Positions 1 to 9,190 of a stretch of DNA of 43,395 nucleotides are shown piece after piece. Source of the stretch: Beijerinckiaceae bacterium (GTDB lineage Bacteria; Pseudomonadota; Alphaproteobacteria; Rhizobiales; Beijerinckiaceae). Position numbers and translations under genes: made by a program. The stretch spans positions 1-43,395 of the forward strand of contig JARLIW010000074.1 of NCBI GenBank assembly GCA_031291515.1. The letters are read 5' to 3'. Position 1 is the first letter of the stretch. Each line of letters opens with the position of its first letter. The notes beneath the pieces are model-generated. The model ran no database searches. It was not told the DNA's origin and saw only the letters and a list, made by a program, of their open reading frames with translations.

Positions 1-569
1 CAGCCCCAGCCGGGTTTCATCCCGTCCCAGTCGGTTTTTTGCACCATGTCGTTGGGAAAGGCCTTGGCCCAAGTCGCCTCCCAGGTTTCGGCCAGGATCA
101 GCATGGCGGCTTTGAAGGTGGGGAAGCTGACGAGGGGGTTTTCCTTATAATTGTCGTCCGTAATGCTAAATTCCGCGCTGTTGGCAGCGAACGACTTACA
201 TGGCCACGAATCCCCATCGTAAACGGCGACGGATGTAAACGGACCATCGGGTTTCGTCTCGATAGAAACCGGCATTGCGTAGCCTAAGCTCGGGTCCGGG
301 TCGGTTGTGTCGTCTTCGCGGCGCATATTTTCCTCGATGGCTTCAACCATCCACGGACGGACTTCGATGAGCGGCGTACGGCCATACTCGCCCTCCGATT
401 CAAACGACTCTTCGACATTGGACCAGACCCAGCCGTCGAGAAGAGGATCGACGCGGCGCAACTGATCAATCGTATCGAGGAAGCGCGGTGCCAGCTTTCT
501 TGGGGTTGCCGCACGCACGCCCCAATAACACCAGACTTGATGCTCTATTCTACGAATATACTCCGTCAT
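1..569 (-). CDS. Immunity protein, Imm52-like (partial, 3' end outside window)
   Basis: This frame is absent from the ORF track because it runs off the left edge. I translated it by hand: it is open from an ATG at 569 to base 1, about 189 residues without a stop. It begins MTEYIRRIEHQVWCYWGVR and is rich in Trp and acidic residues (for example LDGWVWSNVEESFESEGEYG). That style, with a W-G-x-R segment near the start, fits the Imm52 family. From family knowledge, Imm52 proteins are neighbours of Tox-REase-5 toxins in polymorphic toxin systems (for example the TseT/TsiT type VI pair). Here the start overlaps the 3' end of a Tox-REase-5-like gene by 20 bp, which suggests translational coupling. 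The inferred role is cytoplasmic neutralisation of that nuclease. The family call rests on composition, motif style and neighbour, not on a search. Confidence 0.6.
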   Translation of the reverse strand, partial: MTEYIRRIEHQVWCYWGVRAATPRKLAPRFLDTIDQLRRVDPLLDGWVWSNVEESFESEGEYGRTPLIEVRPWMVEAIEENMRREDDTTDPDPSLGYAMPVSIETKPDGPFTSVAVYDGDSWPCKSFAANSAEFSITDDNYKENPLVSFPTFKAAMLILAETWEATWAKAFPNDMVQKTDWDGMKPGWG

Positions 570-1338
570 GTCCACGTCCCATGCTTGAAATTTTGAATTT
601 TTTAGGATTGGGATAAGGTAAATAATGAACACCTATTTTGTCGCTTAGGCCCTTACTTTCGAAGATTTGCTTTGTAAAATCGTAATATCCTTTGTCGCGG
701 AGATACCATCTGCCCTTTCGCGACGAGCCCATCGCCTTGATCTGCCTCATAGCTTGTTCAAGAAATTTTGCGGCAATTCTTTTACTGCCTTCTTTGCCGT
801 ATAGGAAGCCCGACGTATTTGATTTCGCCTCGATCATGTCACCATTCAGTTCGTCACAATCATCATACCAGACACGGCCAGTTGGAGTCTCGGCTGGGAG
901 TGCAATGGTCAGCTCGGGGGGCATCTGCGGAAAACGTTGCCCATTAACGTGGTCCCGAACGAATTGCTGATATTCGGACGCCATGGGATCCGCGCTACCG
1001 CCCCGCTCCGGAACAGGGTCGAGGCACAGTTTCGGGCCAGTGCGTGGCTGGACACCGCCTCCACCTCCGCCCCAAGGCGGATTTTCGCTGGTGCCAGACC
1101 GCTTCGGCTGATCGAGTGTCGCGAGCACGTCGGGGTCGAGCATCACGATGCCGTCGCCCAGGTGCTGGGCGATCATGACGCCGCTTTCGACTTCGCGGTA
1201 GATCCCGCCCTGTCCGAGCAAGGCGACGACGGGGCGATACGCGCCGGTGCCGCTGGCATCGATCGTCAGCGTGCCGCTCTCGTTATTCGCCTCGTAGCGA
1301 CCGCCGGGCTGGCCCGGCAACTCGCCCCGCGAGATCAC
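550..1338 (-). CDS. Tox-REase-5-like nuclease toxin (orphan C-terminal toxin module, start uncertain)
   Basis: 262 residues from a GTG. The C-terminal ~150 residues begin ASEYQQFVRDHVNG and contain a D...IEAKS element (DMIEAKSNTSG), the D-(E)xK signature of restriction-endonuclease folds, then RWYLRDKGYYDFTKQIF and IGVHYLPYP. This layout matches Tox-REase-5 domains of polymorphic toxins, predicted DNases. A Gly-rich linker (WGGGGGGVQP) separates it from an N-terminal ~90-residue stretch I do not recognise. No signal peptide, PAAR, VgrG, RHS or filamentous domain is present, so how it would be exported is not visible. The GTG at 1338 has no Shine-Dalgarno sequence. The frame is actually open up to the ligA stop codon, with no ATG/GTG/TTG in between, so the gene may be a truncated tail of a longer toxin. 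The next gene downstream looks like its immunity partner. Confidence 0.6.
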   Translation of the reverse strand: MISRGELPGQPGGRYEANNESGTLTIDASGTGAYRPVVALLGQGGIYREVESGVMIAQHLGDGIVMLDPDVLATLDQPKRSGTSENPPWGGGGGGVQPRTGPKLCLDPVPERGGSADPMASEYQQFVRDHVNGQRFPQMPPELTIALPAETPTGRVWYDDCDELNGDMIEAKSNTSGFLYGKEGSKRIAAKFLEQAMRQIKAMGSSRKGRWYLRDKGYYDFTKQIFESKGLSDKIGVHYLPYPNPKKFKISSMGRGHDGVYS

Positions 1339-1434
1339 GCCGTCGTTGGGCGACGGGATGAAAAGCGTACGAAACGTTTCGACGCCAATGACGCCGACGA
1401 CCCCGCCCGCGTTTCGCGGCCATCCTCTTCCCGC

Positions 1435-3540
<2,106 letters not shown>

Positions 3541-3593
3541 TCATGGAGACGGTCTCGCCGAACATCTCCTCGCGCGCAAAAAGAGAGCGTTTT

Positions 3594-4073
3594 ATGCCTT
3601 CAATCTATGATTTTTCGCCCGCGCGGCTTGATGGAACAAAAGAGCCGCTCTCGACCTACAAAAACGAGGTGCTTCTGATCGTCAATACCGCGAGCAAATG
3701 CGGCTTCACGTCGCAATATGAGGGGCTTGAGGCGCTGCAGCGAACTTATGCCGGCCGGGGGTTTTCCGTGCTCGGCTTTCCCTGCAACCAGTTCGGCGGT
3801 CAAGAGCCTGGAAGCGCGGAGGATATCGCGAGCTTCTGCAAGCTGACCTACGACGTCGGCTTTCCGCTGTTCGCCAAGATCGAGGTGAACGGCGAGGGCG
3901 CCGACCCGCTCTACAAATATCTCAAGGCCGCGAAGCCGGGCGTCCTCGGGATCGAAGCGATCAAGTGGAATTTTACGAAATTCCTGATCGACCGGCAGGG
4001 CCAGGTCGTCGAGCGTTACGCGCCGACGACCACGCCGTCCGCGCTCGCGGGGCCGATCGAAGCGCTGTTATAG
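3594..4073 (+). CDS. Glutathione peroxidase (thiol peroxidase of the GPx family)
   Basis: Reduces hydrogen peroxide and organic hydroperoxides with thiol donors (glutathione or thioredoxin). It is 159 residues from the ATG at 3594 (MPSIYDFSPARLDG), the usual size for bacterial Cys-GPx. The catalytic set is visible: Cys in NTASKCGFTSQY, Gln in GFPCNQFGGQEPG, and Trp-Asn in IKWNFTKFLID. The ORF track extends the frame to 3510, but the extra 28 residues lack family character and would overlap the ligA start, while AAGAGAG lies just upstream of the chosen ATG. The gene is divergent from ligA and convergent with the next small gene. Confidence 0.93.
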   Translation: MPSIYDFSPARLDGTKEPLSTYKNEVLLIVNTASKCGFTSQYEGLEALQRTYAGRGFSVLGFPCNQFGGQEPGSAEDIASFCKLTYDVGFPLFAKIEVNGEGADPLYKYLKAAKPGVLGIEAIKWNFTKFLIDRQGQVVERYAPTTTPSALAGPIEALL

Positions 4074-4077
4074 TGGT

Positions 4078-4353
4078 TTACCGCAGGTCCGGCAGAATCG
4101 GGTTCCAGAGATAGCTGTGGCCCGTTTCGTCTTGCGTCAGCTTCTCCATATGCGCCTTGGCCTTGCGGCAGACGGCGTAGTCGTGGGTGCCGGGCTTGAG
4201 CCCATAGGAGCGGCAGCTCGCATCGTCCGCCGGAAAGGCGCTGGGGGCCAGATTGCAATCGGCGTGGGCGACTCCGATGATTTCGAGGAGACAGCCGTCG
4301 GCGCGGCAGGTCGTCGAAATCAGAACGAGGACGAGGGCAGCTACCAAGCGCAT
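4078..4353 (-). CDS. Small exported cysteine-containing protein of unknown function
   Basis: 91 residues. The start is fixed by an excellent Shine-Dalgarno (AAGGAGG) just upstream of the ATG at 4353; the track's longer start at 4425 is not needed and would overlap the neighbouring gene. MRLVAALVLVLISTTCRA is a clear signal peptide. The mature part carries four Cys (GCLLE, DCNLA, SCRSYG, VCRKAK), enough for two disulfides, so a folded periplasmic protein is likely. The C-terminus is acidic and aromatic (QDETGHSYLWNPILPDL). I do not recognise the family. It lies 10 bp downstream of a DUF305-like gene on the same strand, so the two are probably co-transcribed. Confidence 0.75.
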   Translation of the reverse strand: MRLVAALVLVLISTTCRADGCLLEIIGVAHADCNLAPSAFPADDASCRSYGLKPGTHDYAVCRKAKAHMEKLTQDETGHSYLWNPILPDLR

Positions 4354-4363
4354 CGCAACCTCC

Positions 4364-4705
4364 TTATTTTGCGTTTTTCGCCAGCCACGCCTTGAGCAGG
4401 GCGGTCTCTTTATCTTGCGCGGCAATGATCTGCGTTGCCAGCGCTTTCAACTCGGGATCCTTGCCAAATTGCAGCTCGGCCTTGGCGAGGTCGATCGAGG
4501 CTTGATCGTGGGGCAGCAGAAAGCGCGCGAAATCGCTGTCCGTGTCGCCCGAGGGCATGCTCTGATGCATCCCGATCATCTCGCCCTTCATCGCTTGCAG
4601 AAAGGCGACATCGGCGGGATTTTCGCCATTGTCGACCGGCGCGGCGAAGCAAGGCGGCGCCAGCATTAAAACGGCGGCGGCGATGAGCAAGCGAGGACGG
4701 GTCAA
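4364..4705 (-). CDS. DUF305-like exported protein
   Basis: The mature part reads ENPADVAFLQAMKGEMIGMH then DSDFARFLLPHDQASIDLAK and ends with a helical KALATQIIAAQDKE segment. This matches DUF305 proteins: small, helical, Met/His-rich periplasmic proteins often linked to metal (copper) handling. The start is ambiguous. The track gives an ATG at 4789 with a long Arg-rich leader. A TTG at 4705 preceded by GGAG leads straight into a normal signal peptide (LTRPRLLIAAAVLMLAPPCFA), so I prefer it (113 residues). The His and Met residues (GMHQSM, LPHDQ) could bind metal; that is inference. It heads a two-gene unit with the small Cys protein. Confidence 0.8.
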   Translation of the reverse strand: MTRPRLLIAAAVLMLAPPCFAAPVDNGENPADVAFLQAMKGEMIGMHQSMPSGDTDSDFARFLLPHDQASIDLAKAELQFGKDPELKALATQIIAAQDKETALLKAWLAKNAK

Positions 4706-4785
4706 AAGCGGCTCCAGGGCGTCCCGGCGGGAGGGCCGGCGGGTTTTCCTACAGCATGGGGCTGCGGAGGGGAAGCCGCCGCCCC

Positions 4786-5331
4786 TCAAAACACCGCCGC
4801 CCCCCTCGCGTTGAGCGCCGCCGAGACCTGGTCCAGCGCCCTCGCCCGCAGCTTATAGAATGTCGCGGGCGCCCAGCCTTTTTCGCGGCACAGGGCGCGC
4901 ACCGAGCGGTTGCGGGCGGCGCGGATCGCCCACAGGCTCGTCACCAGCGCGAGGCCGCTGTCGAGCGCGCGCAAATCGCGCAACCATTCGAGCGCATCGT
5001 CCATCCGGCCGATTTCGACGCCGGTCGGCCGCAACAGCGCGCGATTGCGGCGCTCCATGCGCTCGCGCTTTTCGCTGTCCGGCAGTTCGGCCTGGGCCAA
5101 TTGGTCGGCCCATTCGACTTTGTGGCGCGGCCAGTGTTGGCCCGGCGCGCGCGGTCCTCGGACGCCGGGCATGCGATCGAGCGTCGCGAAAGCCTCGACG
5201 AGACGTTTGGCGACATGGTCCGGCGTCCAGCTCACGGGCAGGGGCGCCGGGTCGAAGAGGGAGGCGGGGAGAGCGGGGTCCTCGGCCAGATCAGGGTTCA
5301 GGTCCATGTTCATGTTCATGTCAGAACCCAT
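4786..5331 (-). CDS. DUF6362 family protein (phage-type)
   Basis: 181 residues. The N-terminus has several clustered Met codons (MGSDMNMNMDLNPDL), so the exact start is uncertain. The core TPDHVAKRLVEAFATLDRMP followed by W-P motifs (QHWPRHKVEWADQL) and a C-terminal helical part (ALCREKGWAPATFYKLRAR) matches DUF6362, a family common in alphaproteobacterial phages and prophages. The C-terminal part resembles a helix-turn-helix, so DNA binding is plausible but not shown. Its start overlaps the end of the GcrA-like gene by 11 bp, so the two form one leftward unit that is probably driven from the operator-bearing promoter near 5662-5700. Confidence 0.7.
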   Translation of the reverse strand: MGSDMNMNMDLNPDLAEDPALPASLFDPAPLPVSWTPDHVAKRLVEAFATLDRMPGVRGPRAPGQHWPRHKVEWADQLAQAELPDSEKRERMERRNRALLRPTGVEIGRMDDALEWLRDLRALDSGLALVTSLWAIRAARNRSVRALCREKGWAPATFYKLRARALDQVSAALNARGAAVF

Positions 5332-5662
5332 CGTCGAGAATGTTTTCGATCAGCCCCTCGTCCTCGGCGGCGGTGACGAGCAGCACCCGGATCAGCCCTT
5401 CGCGCGTCAGGCCGCGTTTGGCGGCGGCGGCATCGTAAAGCTCTCCGGCTTCGGGCGGCAGGCGGAACGTGCCGACGGGCGCGTCGCGGAAGGCAAGGCC
5501 GAAGCGTTGTGCCTGGCGATGCACGTTGTTGGGGGTCGAGGCGATCAGGGGATCGCCCGCGATTCTCTTGGCGTCCATGCCTTGGCCGATGAGAAAGCCG
5601 AGGCGGGCGATGCGCTCGTTGGACCAACGAGTCTTGGGAGGGAGGGTGTGATGTGTGCTCAT
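5321..5662 (-). CDS. Small GcrA-like helix-turn-helix protein
   Basis: 113 residues from the ATG at 5662 (MSTHHTLPPKTRW). Residues ~11-60 (RWSNERIARLGFLIGQGMDA ... STPNNVHRQAQRFGL) resemble the N-terminal DNA-binding helices of GcrA-type regulators, where W-x-x-E-R and N-x-V-x-x-x-x-x-R-x-G-L are characteristic. The C-terminal part is a helical, acidic tail. The track's upstream start (5728) would cover the operator region and is rejected. A TTGACA box, 17 bp and GAATAT place the expected transcript start at or within a base or two of this ATG, suggesting a leaderless mRNA. An operator-like palindrome sits in the 17-bp spacer. It is likely repressed by the divergent S24 protein. Function is inferred, not known. 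Confidence 0.6.
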   Translation of the reverse strand: MSTHHTLPPKTRWSNERIARLGFLIGQGMDAKRIAGDPLIASTPNNVHRQAQRFGLAFRDAPVGTFRLPPEAGELYDAAAAKRGLTREGLIRVLLVTAAEDEGLIENILDDGF

Positions 5663-5747
5663 GCCGCGATATTCGGTAAAATTACCTCGCTTGTCAACGG
5701 TTATTTTACCGGATGCGCCGGGGACCATTTTCGGTTATTCTACCGCT
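5663..5747. promoter_or_regulatory. Divergent promoter region with three operator-like inverted repeats
   Basis: Three 12-bp sites share the pattern GGTWA-N2-TWACC: GGTAAAATTACC (5675-5686), GGTTATTTTACC (5699-5710) and GGTTATTCTACC (5733-5744). The first is a perfect inverted repeat and lies between TTGACA (complement of 5692-5697) and GAATAT (complement of 5669-5674) of the leftward promoter. The third contains TATTCT (5736-5741), a possible -10 for the rightward repressor gene, whose ATG follows 7 bases after it. Both genes would then have leaderless or near-leaderless mRNAs. Binding by the S24 repressor is inferred from position and symmetry. Confidence 0.7.
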
Positions 5748-6395
5748 ATGGACCTGCATGATGTCTTATCCCGTATCGAAAGCCGCCTCGAGGCCCTCGG
5801 TCTTTCGGCCAATCGCGCCTCGGCCTTGGCGAAAAAGCCGGATGCGATCCGCAATTTGAAGCGCGCCGTGCAAGGCGGCGAGCGGCGCGGCGTCACGACG
5901 GAAACCCTGGCCGCTCTCGCGCCGGTGCTCAAGACCACGGCGGCCTGGTTGCTCGAGGGCGTCGGGGATCAAGAAGCCAAGGCGCCCGTCCGCGTCGTCG
6001 GGCGCATCGGCGCGGGCGCCGAAATCTTGCCGGAATTCGAGCAAATTCCGCCCGAGGGCCTGTTCGAAATCGAGCTGGATTTTCCATTGCCGCCCGAATC
6101 CGTCGCTTTCGCGGTCGAGGGCGATTCGATGTGGCCGCGTTACGATTCCGGCGACATCGTGATTTGCGGCAAGCCCGAGGCCGACGCCAATGCCATTGCC
6201 GGCAGCGAGGCCGCCGTGCGAACCTCGGACGGCAAGCGTTATCTCAAGACCATCCGGCGCGGACCCGTGGCCGGAACCTTCGATCTCGAAAGTCACAATG
6301 CGCCGCCAATCCGGGGTGTGGGCATCGAATGGGCCGCTCGAATTCTGATGATCCTGCCGAGCAGCCAGTGGCGTCGCGCTCTCGCGCATAGGTAA
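5748..6395 (+). CDS. S24-type transcriptional repressor (CI/LexA-like)
   Basis: 215 residues from the ATG at 5748 (MDLHDVLSRIESRLEALGLS); the track's earlier start would read through the operators. Residues ~1-70 form a helix-turn-helix region (SANRASALAKKPDAIRNLKR, then ETLAALAPVLKTTAAWLLEG). Residues ~80-210 are a LexA/CI-type S24 domain with the catalytic Ser near 127 in EGDSMWPRYDSGD and Lys near 167 in KRYLKTIRR. An Ala-Gly at residues ~89-90 (GRIGAGAE) could be a self-cleavage site, but the spacing is not decisive. It is divergent from the GcrA-like/DUF6362 pair and flanked on both sides by three operator-like repeats each, so it probably controls itself and both neighbours, and may respond to DNA damage as related phage repressors do. 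Confidence 0.88.
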   Translation: MDLHDVLSRIESRLEALGLSANRASALAKKPDAIRNLKRAVQGGERRGVTTETLAALAPVLKTTAAWLLEGVGDQEAKAPVRVVGRIGAGAEILPEFEQIPPEGLFEIELDFPLPPESVAFAVEGDSMWPRYDSGDIVICGKPEADANAIAGSEAAVRTSDGKRYLKTIRRGPVAGTFDLESHNAPPIRGVGIEWAARILMILPSSQWRRALAHR

Positions 6396-6451
6396 GATTA
6401 CCAAAATCTAGCGGTATCCATACCTTGAATTAGGTATTTTTACCTTATAGG
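6391..6451. promoter_or_regulatory. Second cluster of three operator-like inverted repeats and promoter
   Basis: GGTAAGATTACC (6391-6402, overlapping the stop codon of the repressor gene), GGTATCCATACC (6413-6424) and GGTATTTTTACC (6433-6444). They share the 5-N2-5 architecture of the sites upstream of the repressor and are spaced 20-22 bp apart. A weak promoter (CTTGAA at 6424-6429, 16 bp, TATAGG at 6446-6451) encloses the third site and would drive the small gene at 6478. Repressor control is inferred. Confidence 0.65.
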
Positions 6452-6477
6452 GGTCGCGCTCCACCGGGAGCCGAGCC

Positions 6478-6798
6478 ATGATCACCGAAACCTATCTCCG
6501 CGACGATCCGTTCGCCGCCGCCGCGGCCCGCGCCGCCGCTCATATGATCAAGAGCCGCGCGCGCCAGTACCTCCGCCGTCCGCTGACTCTCGAGGCCCTC
6601 TATCCCGGGCTCTCCCACGCGGACCCCCAAAAGCTGATCGCCATATCGGCCCATTTGATCGAGCGCGAAAGCCGCTCGCCACGCCGCTGGTTTGCGTTCG
6701 GCGGCGAGGTCAATCTCGTGAACGCCAAAGCCGCCCACCTCGCCGGCCGCGCCTTGCGGCGTCAGGCCGCGGCTTCAGCCTCGCAAACGGCTCGATAG
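6478..6798 (+). CDS. Small basic protein of unknown function, probably repressor-controlled
   Basis: 106 residues from an ATG preceded by GGGAG. The sequence is Ala/Arg-rich: MITETYLRDDPFAAAAARAA, then RSPRRWFAFGGEVNLVNAK and a basic C-terminus. I do not recognise a family. There is no signal peptide or membrane segment, and the basic charge would allow nucleic-acid binding. Its promoter region carries the second operator cluster, so it belongs with the S24 regulatory island rather than with egtB, which starts 110 bp downstream after an inverted repeat. Confidence 0.6.
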   Translation: MITETYLRDDPFAAAAARAAAHMIKSRARQYLRRPLTLEALYPGLSHADPQKLIAISAHLIERESRSPRRWFAFGGEVNLVNAKAAHLAGRALRRQAAASASQTAR

Positions 6799-6851
6799 AT
6801 CAATTTTTCGCATACCCTCGTTTGGCAGGCGAGTGTATCGTTCGCAGGAAC

Positions 6852-6869
6852 CAAAACGAAGACGTTTTG
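6852..6869. repeat. Inverted repeat upstream of egtB
   Basis: CAAAACG-AAGA-CGTTTTG, a perfect 7-bp stem with a 4-base loop, 40 bp before the egtB start. It could be a weak terminator for the upstream gene (no clear T-run follows) or an operator for egtBD. I cannot tell which. Confidence 0.4.
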
Positions 6870-6908
6870 TTCTCTCGTCCACGACGTGCGTGCCTTGCTG
6901 GAGGGATT

Positions 6909-8189
6909 ATGCGGCCAAATTATTTCTCGATGGATAGTCTTCCGCCGACGCGGCAAAAAACGGAATCCGTTCTTCTCGAGAGACTTTTGAAGACCCGCGC
7001 CTATTCGCTCGAACTCGCGGCGCCCTTGTCCGCCGAGGACCAAACGGTCCAGCCCAACGATGACGCCAGCCCCACCAAATGGCACCTTGCGCATGTCACG
7101 TGGTTTTTCGAAACCTTCCTCCTTAAGCCGTTCTGTCCCGGGTACCGGCTGTTCGACGAGCGCTTCCCGTTTTGCTTCAACTCCTATTATGAGGCCGAGG
7201 GCGCGCGCCAGCCGCGTGGAAGCCGGGGATTGTTGACCCGTCCCACGACGACCGAAGTGCTGGCCTATCGCGCTCATGTCGATGACGCCTTGCGGCGGTT
7301 TGTTGGCGGCGCGGCCATTAGCGACACCGTTGCGGATTTGATCGAGGTCGGGATCAATCATGAGCAACAGCATCAAGAACTTTTGCTGACGGACATTTTG
7401 AGTTTGTTCGCCGCGAGCCCGCTGCGCCCGGCCTATCGGCCGGCCCCCGCGACCCGCATGGCAAGCGACGCCGCGCCGTTGACGTTCACGTCCTTTGAGG
7501 GTGGCCTTTATCACATTGGTCACGATGGCGCGGGATTCGGTTTCGATAACGAGGGGCCGCGCCATCGTGCTTTTCTGCATCCCTTCCAAGTCGCCAACCG
7601 GCTCGTGACCAGCTCGGAATGGCTGGAGTTCATCGAAGCGGGCGGGTATCGCGATCCCAGTCTTTGGCTCGCCGACGGTTGGGCCACCGTGAAGACGCAA
7701 GGCTGGGCGGCGCCGCTTTATTGGGAATGGCGTGACGGGTCGTGGCATCACATGACTTTGAGCGGTTTGCACCCTATCGACCCTGCCGCGCCTGTGTCGC
7801 ACGTCAGTTACTATGAGGCCGATGCCTATGCCCGGTTTGCCGGTAAACGGCTTCCCACCGAATTCGAATGGGAGTTCGCGGCCCGCGAGCTCGGCGCGTC
7901 GGCCCCCACGGAGCAGACAGATCCCTTGACGCCGCGGGTCTCGGACGAAGGTCAGATGTTCGGGGTCGTCTGGCAATGGACGCAGAGCGCTTATCTGCCT
8001 TACCCCGGTTATCGCGCCGCGCCGGGCGCCATCGGCGAATATAATGGAAAGTTCATGTGCGGGCAGCATGTCCTGCGCGGCTCGTCTTGCGCGACGCCGG
8101 CCGGCCACGCCCGTCTCACCTACCGCAATTTCTTTTACCCTCACCAGCGCTGGCAATTTACCGGTCTGCGCCTCGCGAGTGACGCATGA
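6909..8189 (+). CDS. egtB: Ergothioneine biosynthesis protein EgtB (sulfoxide synthase)
   Basis: Non-haem iron enzyme that joins trimethylhistidine (hercynine) to a thiol (gamma-glutamylcysteine or cysteine) with O2 to form the sulfoxide precursor of ergothioneine. I use the ATG at 6909 (MRPNYFSMDSL) because GGAGGG lies just before it; the track's extra 29 residues are not family-like. 426 residues. The N-terminal DinB-like domain carries the iron ligands: HLAHVTWFFETF near residue 60 and HEQQHQELLLTD near residue 150 (HxxxH). The C-terminal formylglycine-generating-enzyme-like domain shows RLPTEFEWEFAARE and ends with YPHQRWQFTGLRLA. It overlaps egtD by 4 bp (ATGA), an operon. No egtA, egtC or egtE is in the window. 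Confidence 0.95.
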   Translation: MRPNYFSMDSLPPTRQKTESVLLERLLKTRAYSLELAAPLSAEDQTVQPNDDASPTKWHLAHVTWFFETFLLKPFCPGYRLFDERFPFCFNSYYEAEGARQPRGSRGLLTRPTTTEVLAYRAHVDDALRRFVGGAAISDTVADLIEVGINHEQQHQELLLTDILSLFAASPLRPAYRPAPATRMASDAAPLTFTSFEGGLYHIGHDGAGFGFDNEGPRHRAFLHPFQVANRLVTSSEWLEFIEAGGYRDPSLWLADGWATVKTQGWAAPLYWEWRDGSWHHMTLSGLHPIDPAAPVSHVSYYEADAYARFAGKRLPTEFEWEFAARELGASAPTEQTDPLTPRVSDEGQMFGVVWQWTQSAYLPYPGYRAAPGAIGEYNGKFMCGQHVLRGSSCATPAGHARLTYRNFFYPHQRWQFTGLRLASDA

Positions 8190-9154
8190 CCCACGAGCAT
8201 TCCGAATTTTACGGCAACGACAGCAAAGCCGCGCCGGCATTTGCCACGGCGGTCTTGGCGGGTTTGTCAAAGCAGCAAAAGACGCTTCCCTGCGAATTCT
8301 TTTACGACGCGCGCGGCAGCGAATTGTTCGAGGCGATCACCGCTCTGCCGGAATATTATCCGACGCGGACAGAAACCGCCATCTTGACGCAATATGCGCC
8401 AGAGATCGCCGCGGGTACGCCGCCAGGCGCAATTCTTGTCGAGTTTGGCTCTGGCTCCAGCGTGAAAACCGAGATTCTGCTCCGTGCCTTGAAAGGTTTG
8501 AGCGCCTATGTTCCAGTCGATGTTTCATCGAGCGCCTTGGCTCTCGCGCGCGATCGGCTGATCCGCCATTTTCCAGACCTTCGAGTTCATGGTGTCGAAG
8601 GTGATTTTCGCGCCGGTCTCACGCTCCCCGTGGAACTTTCGGGCAAACCGCGCCTTGGCTTTTTCCCTGGCTCGACGATCGGAAATTTCACGCCAATCAA
8701 GGCCGCGCGGCTGCTTCAGGTTTTCGCGCGCAATTTGGGGCATGGGGCTCGCCTGATCATCGGCGTCGATCTTTTGAAGGACGAAGGGCGGCTCGTGTCG
8801 GCTTACGATGATGCGGCCGGTGTCACGGCCGCTTTCAATCTCAATCTGCTCGAACGGGCCAATCGGGAGCTCGGCGCCGATTTCGATATTGCTGGCTTTG
8901 GACATAAGGCGATTTTCAACCGTTCTCTCGGCCGTATTGAAATGCACTTGGTGAGCCGAACGCGTCAAAGCGTGACCGTGTTAGGCCGATCGTTCGCGTT
9001 CGGGCCGGGCGAAACCATCCATACGGAAAATTCTCACAAATACACGGTCGCTGGATTTTACAATCTGACCCGTGGCGCGGGATGGATACCGACGCGCGTC
9101 TGGACCGACGCCGATGACCTATTCAGCGTGCACGAGCTCGTCCTTAAGGCTTGA
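8186..9154 (+). CDS. egtD: L-histidine N-alpha-methyltransferase EgtD
   Basis: Transfers three methyl groups from SAM to the alpha-amino group of histidine, giving hercynine, the EgtB substrate. 322 residues, the normal length. The N-terminus has the family pattern LPCEFFYDARGSELFEAITA and LPEYYPTRTETAIL. The SAM-binding loop is ILVEFGSGSSVKTEILL near residues 75-90, and GFFPGSTIGNF follows at mid-protein. The C-terminal ENSHKYT segment is typical of the family. It is translationally coupled to egtB by an ATGA overlap. A repeat-rich intergenic stretch follows, convergent with glgP. Confidence 0.96.
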   Translation: MTHEHSEFYGNDSKAAPAFATAVLAGLSKQQKTLPCEFFYDARGSELFEAITALPEYYPTRTETAILTQYAPEIAAGTPPGAILVEFGSGSSVKTEILLRALKGLSAYVPVDVSSSALALARDRLIRHFPDLRVHGVEGDFRAGLTLPVELSGKPRLGFFPGSTIGNFTPIKAARLLQVFARNLGHGARLIIGVDLLKDEGRLVSAYDDAAGVTAAFNLNLLERANRELGADFDIAGFGHKAIFNRSLGRIEMHLVSRTRQSVTVLGRSFAFGPGETIHTENSHKYTVAGFYNLTRGAGWIPTRVWTDADDLFSVHELVLKA

Positions 9155-9190
9155 CCGGCGCGCGACCTCCGGCGCGTCGAGGACCCGTCC

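Noticed and set aside
284-514. 76-residue leftward ORF in the track near the left edge
   Set aside because: It is out of frame with the longer, Imm52-like frame on the same strand that I translated by hand from 569 to 1.
6762-8270. 502-residue leftward ORF opposite egtB
   Set aside because: Antisense shadow of EgtB, which has all its motifs in the other frame.
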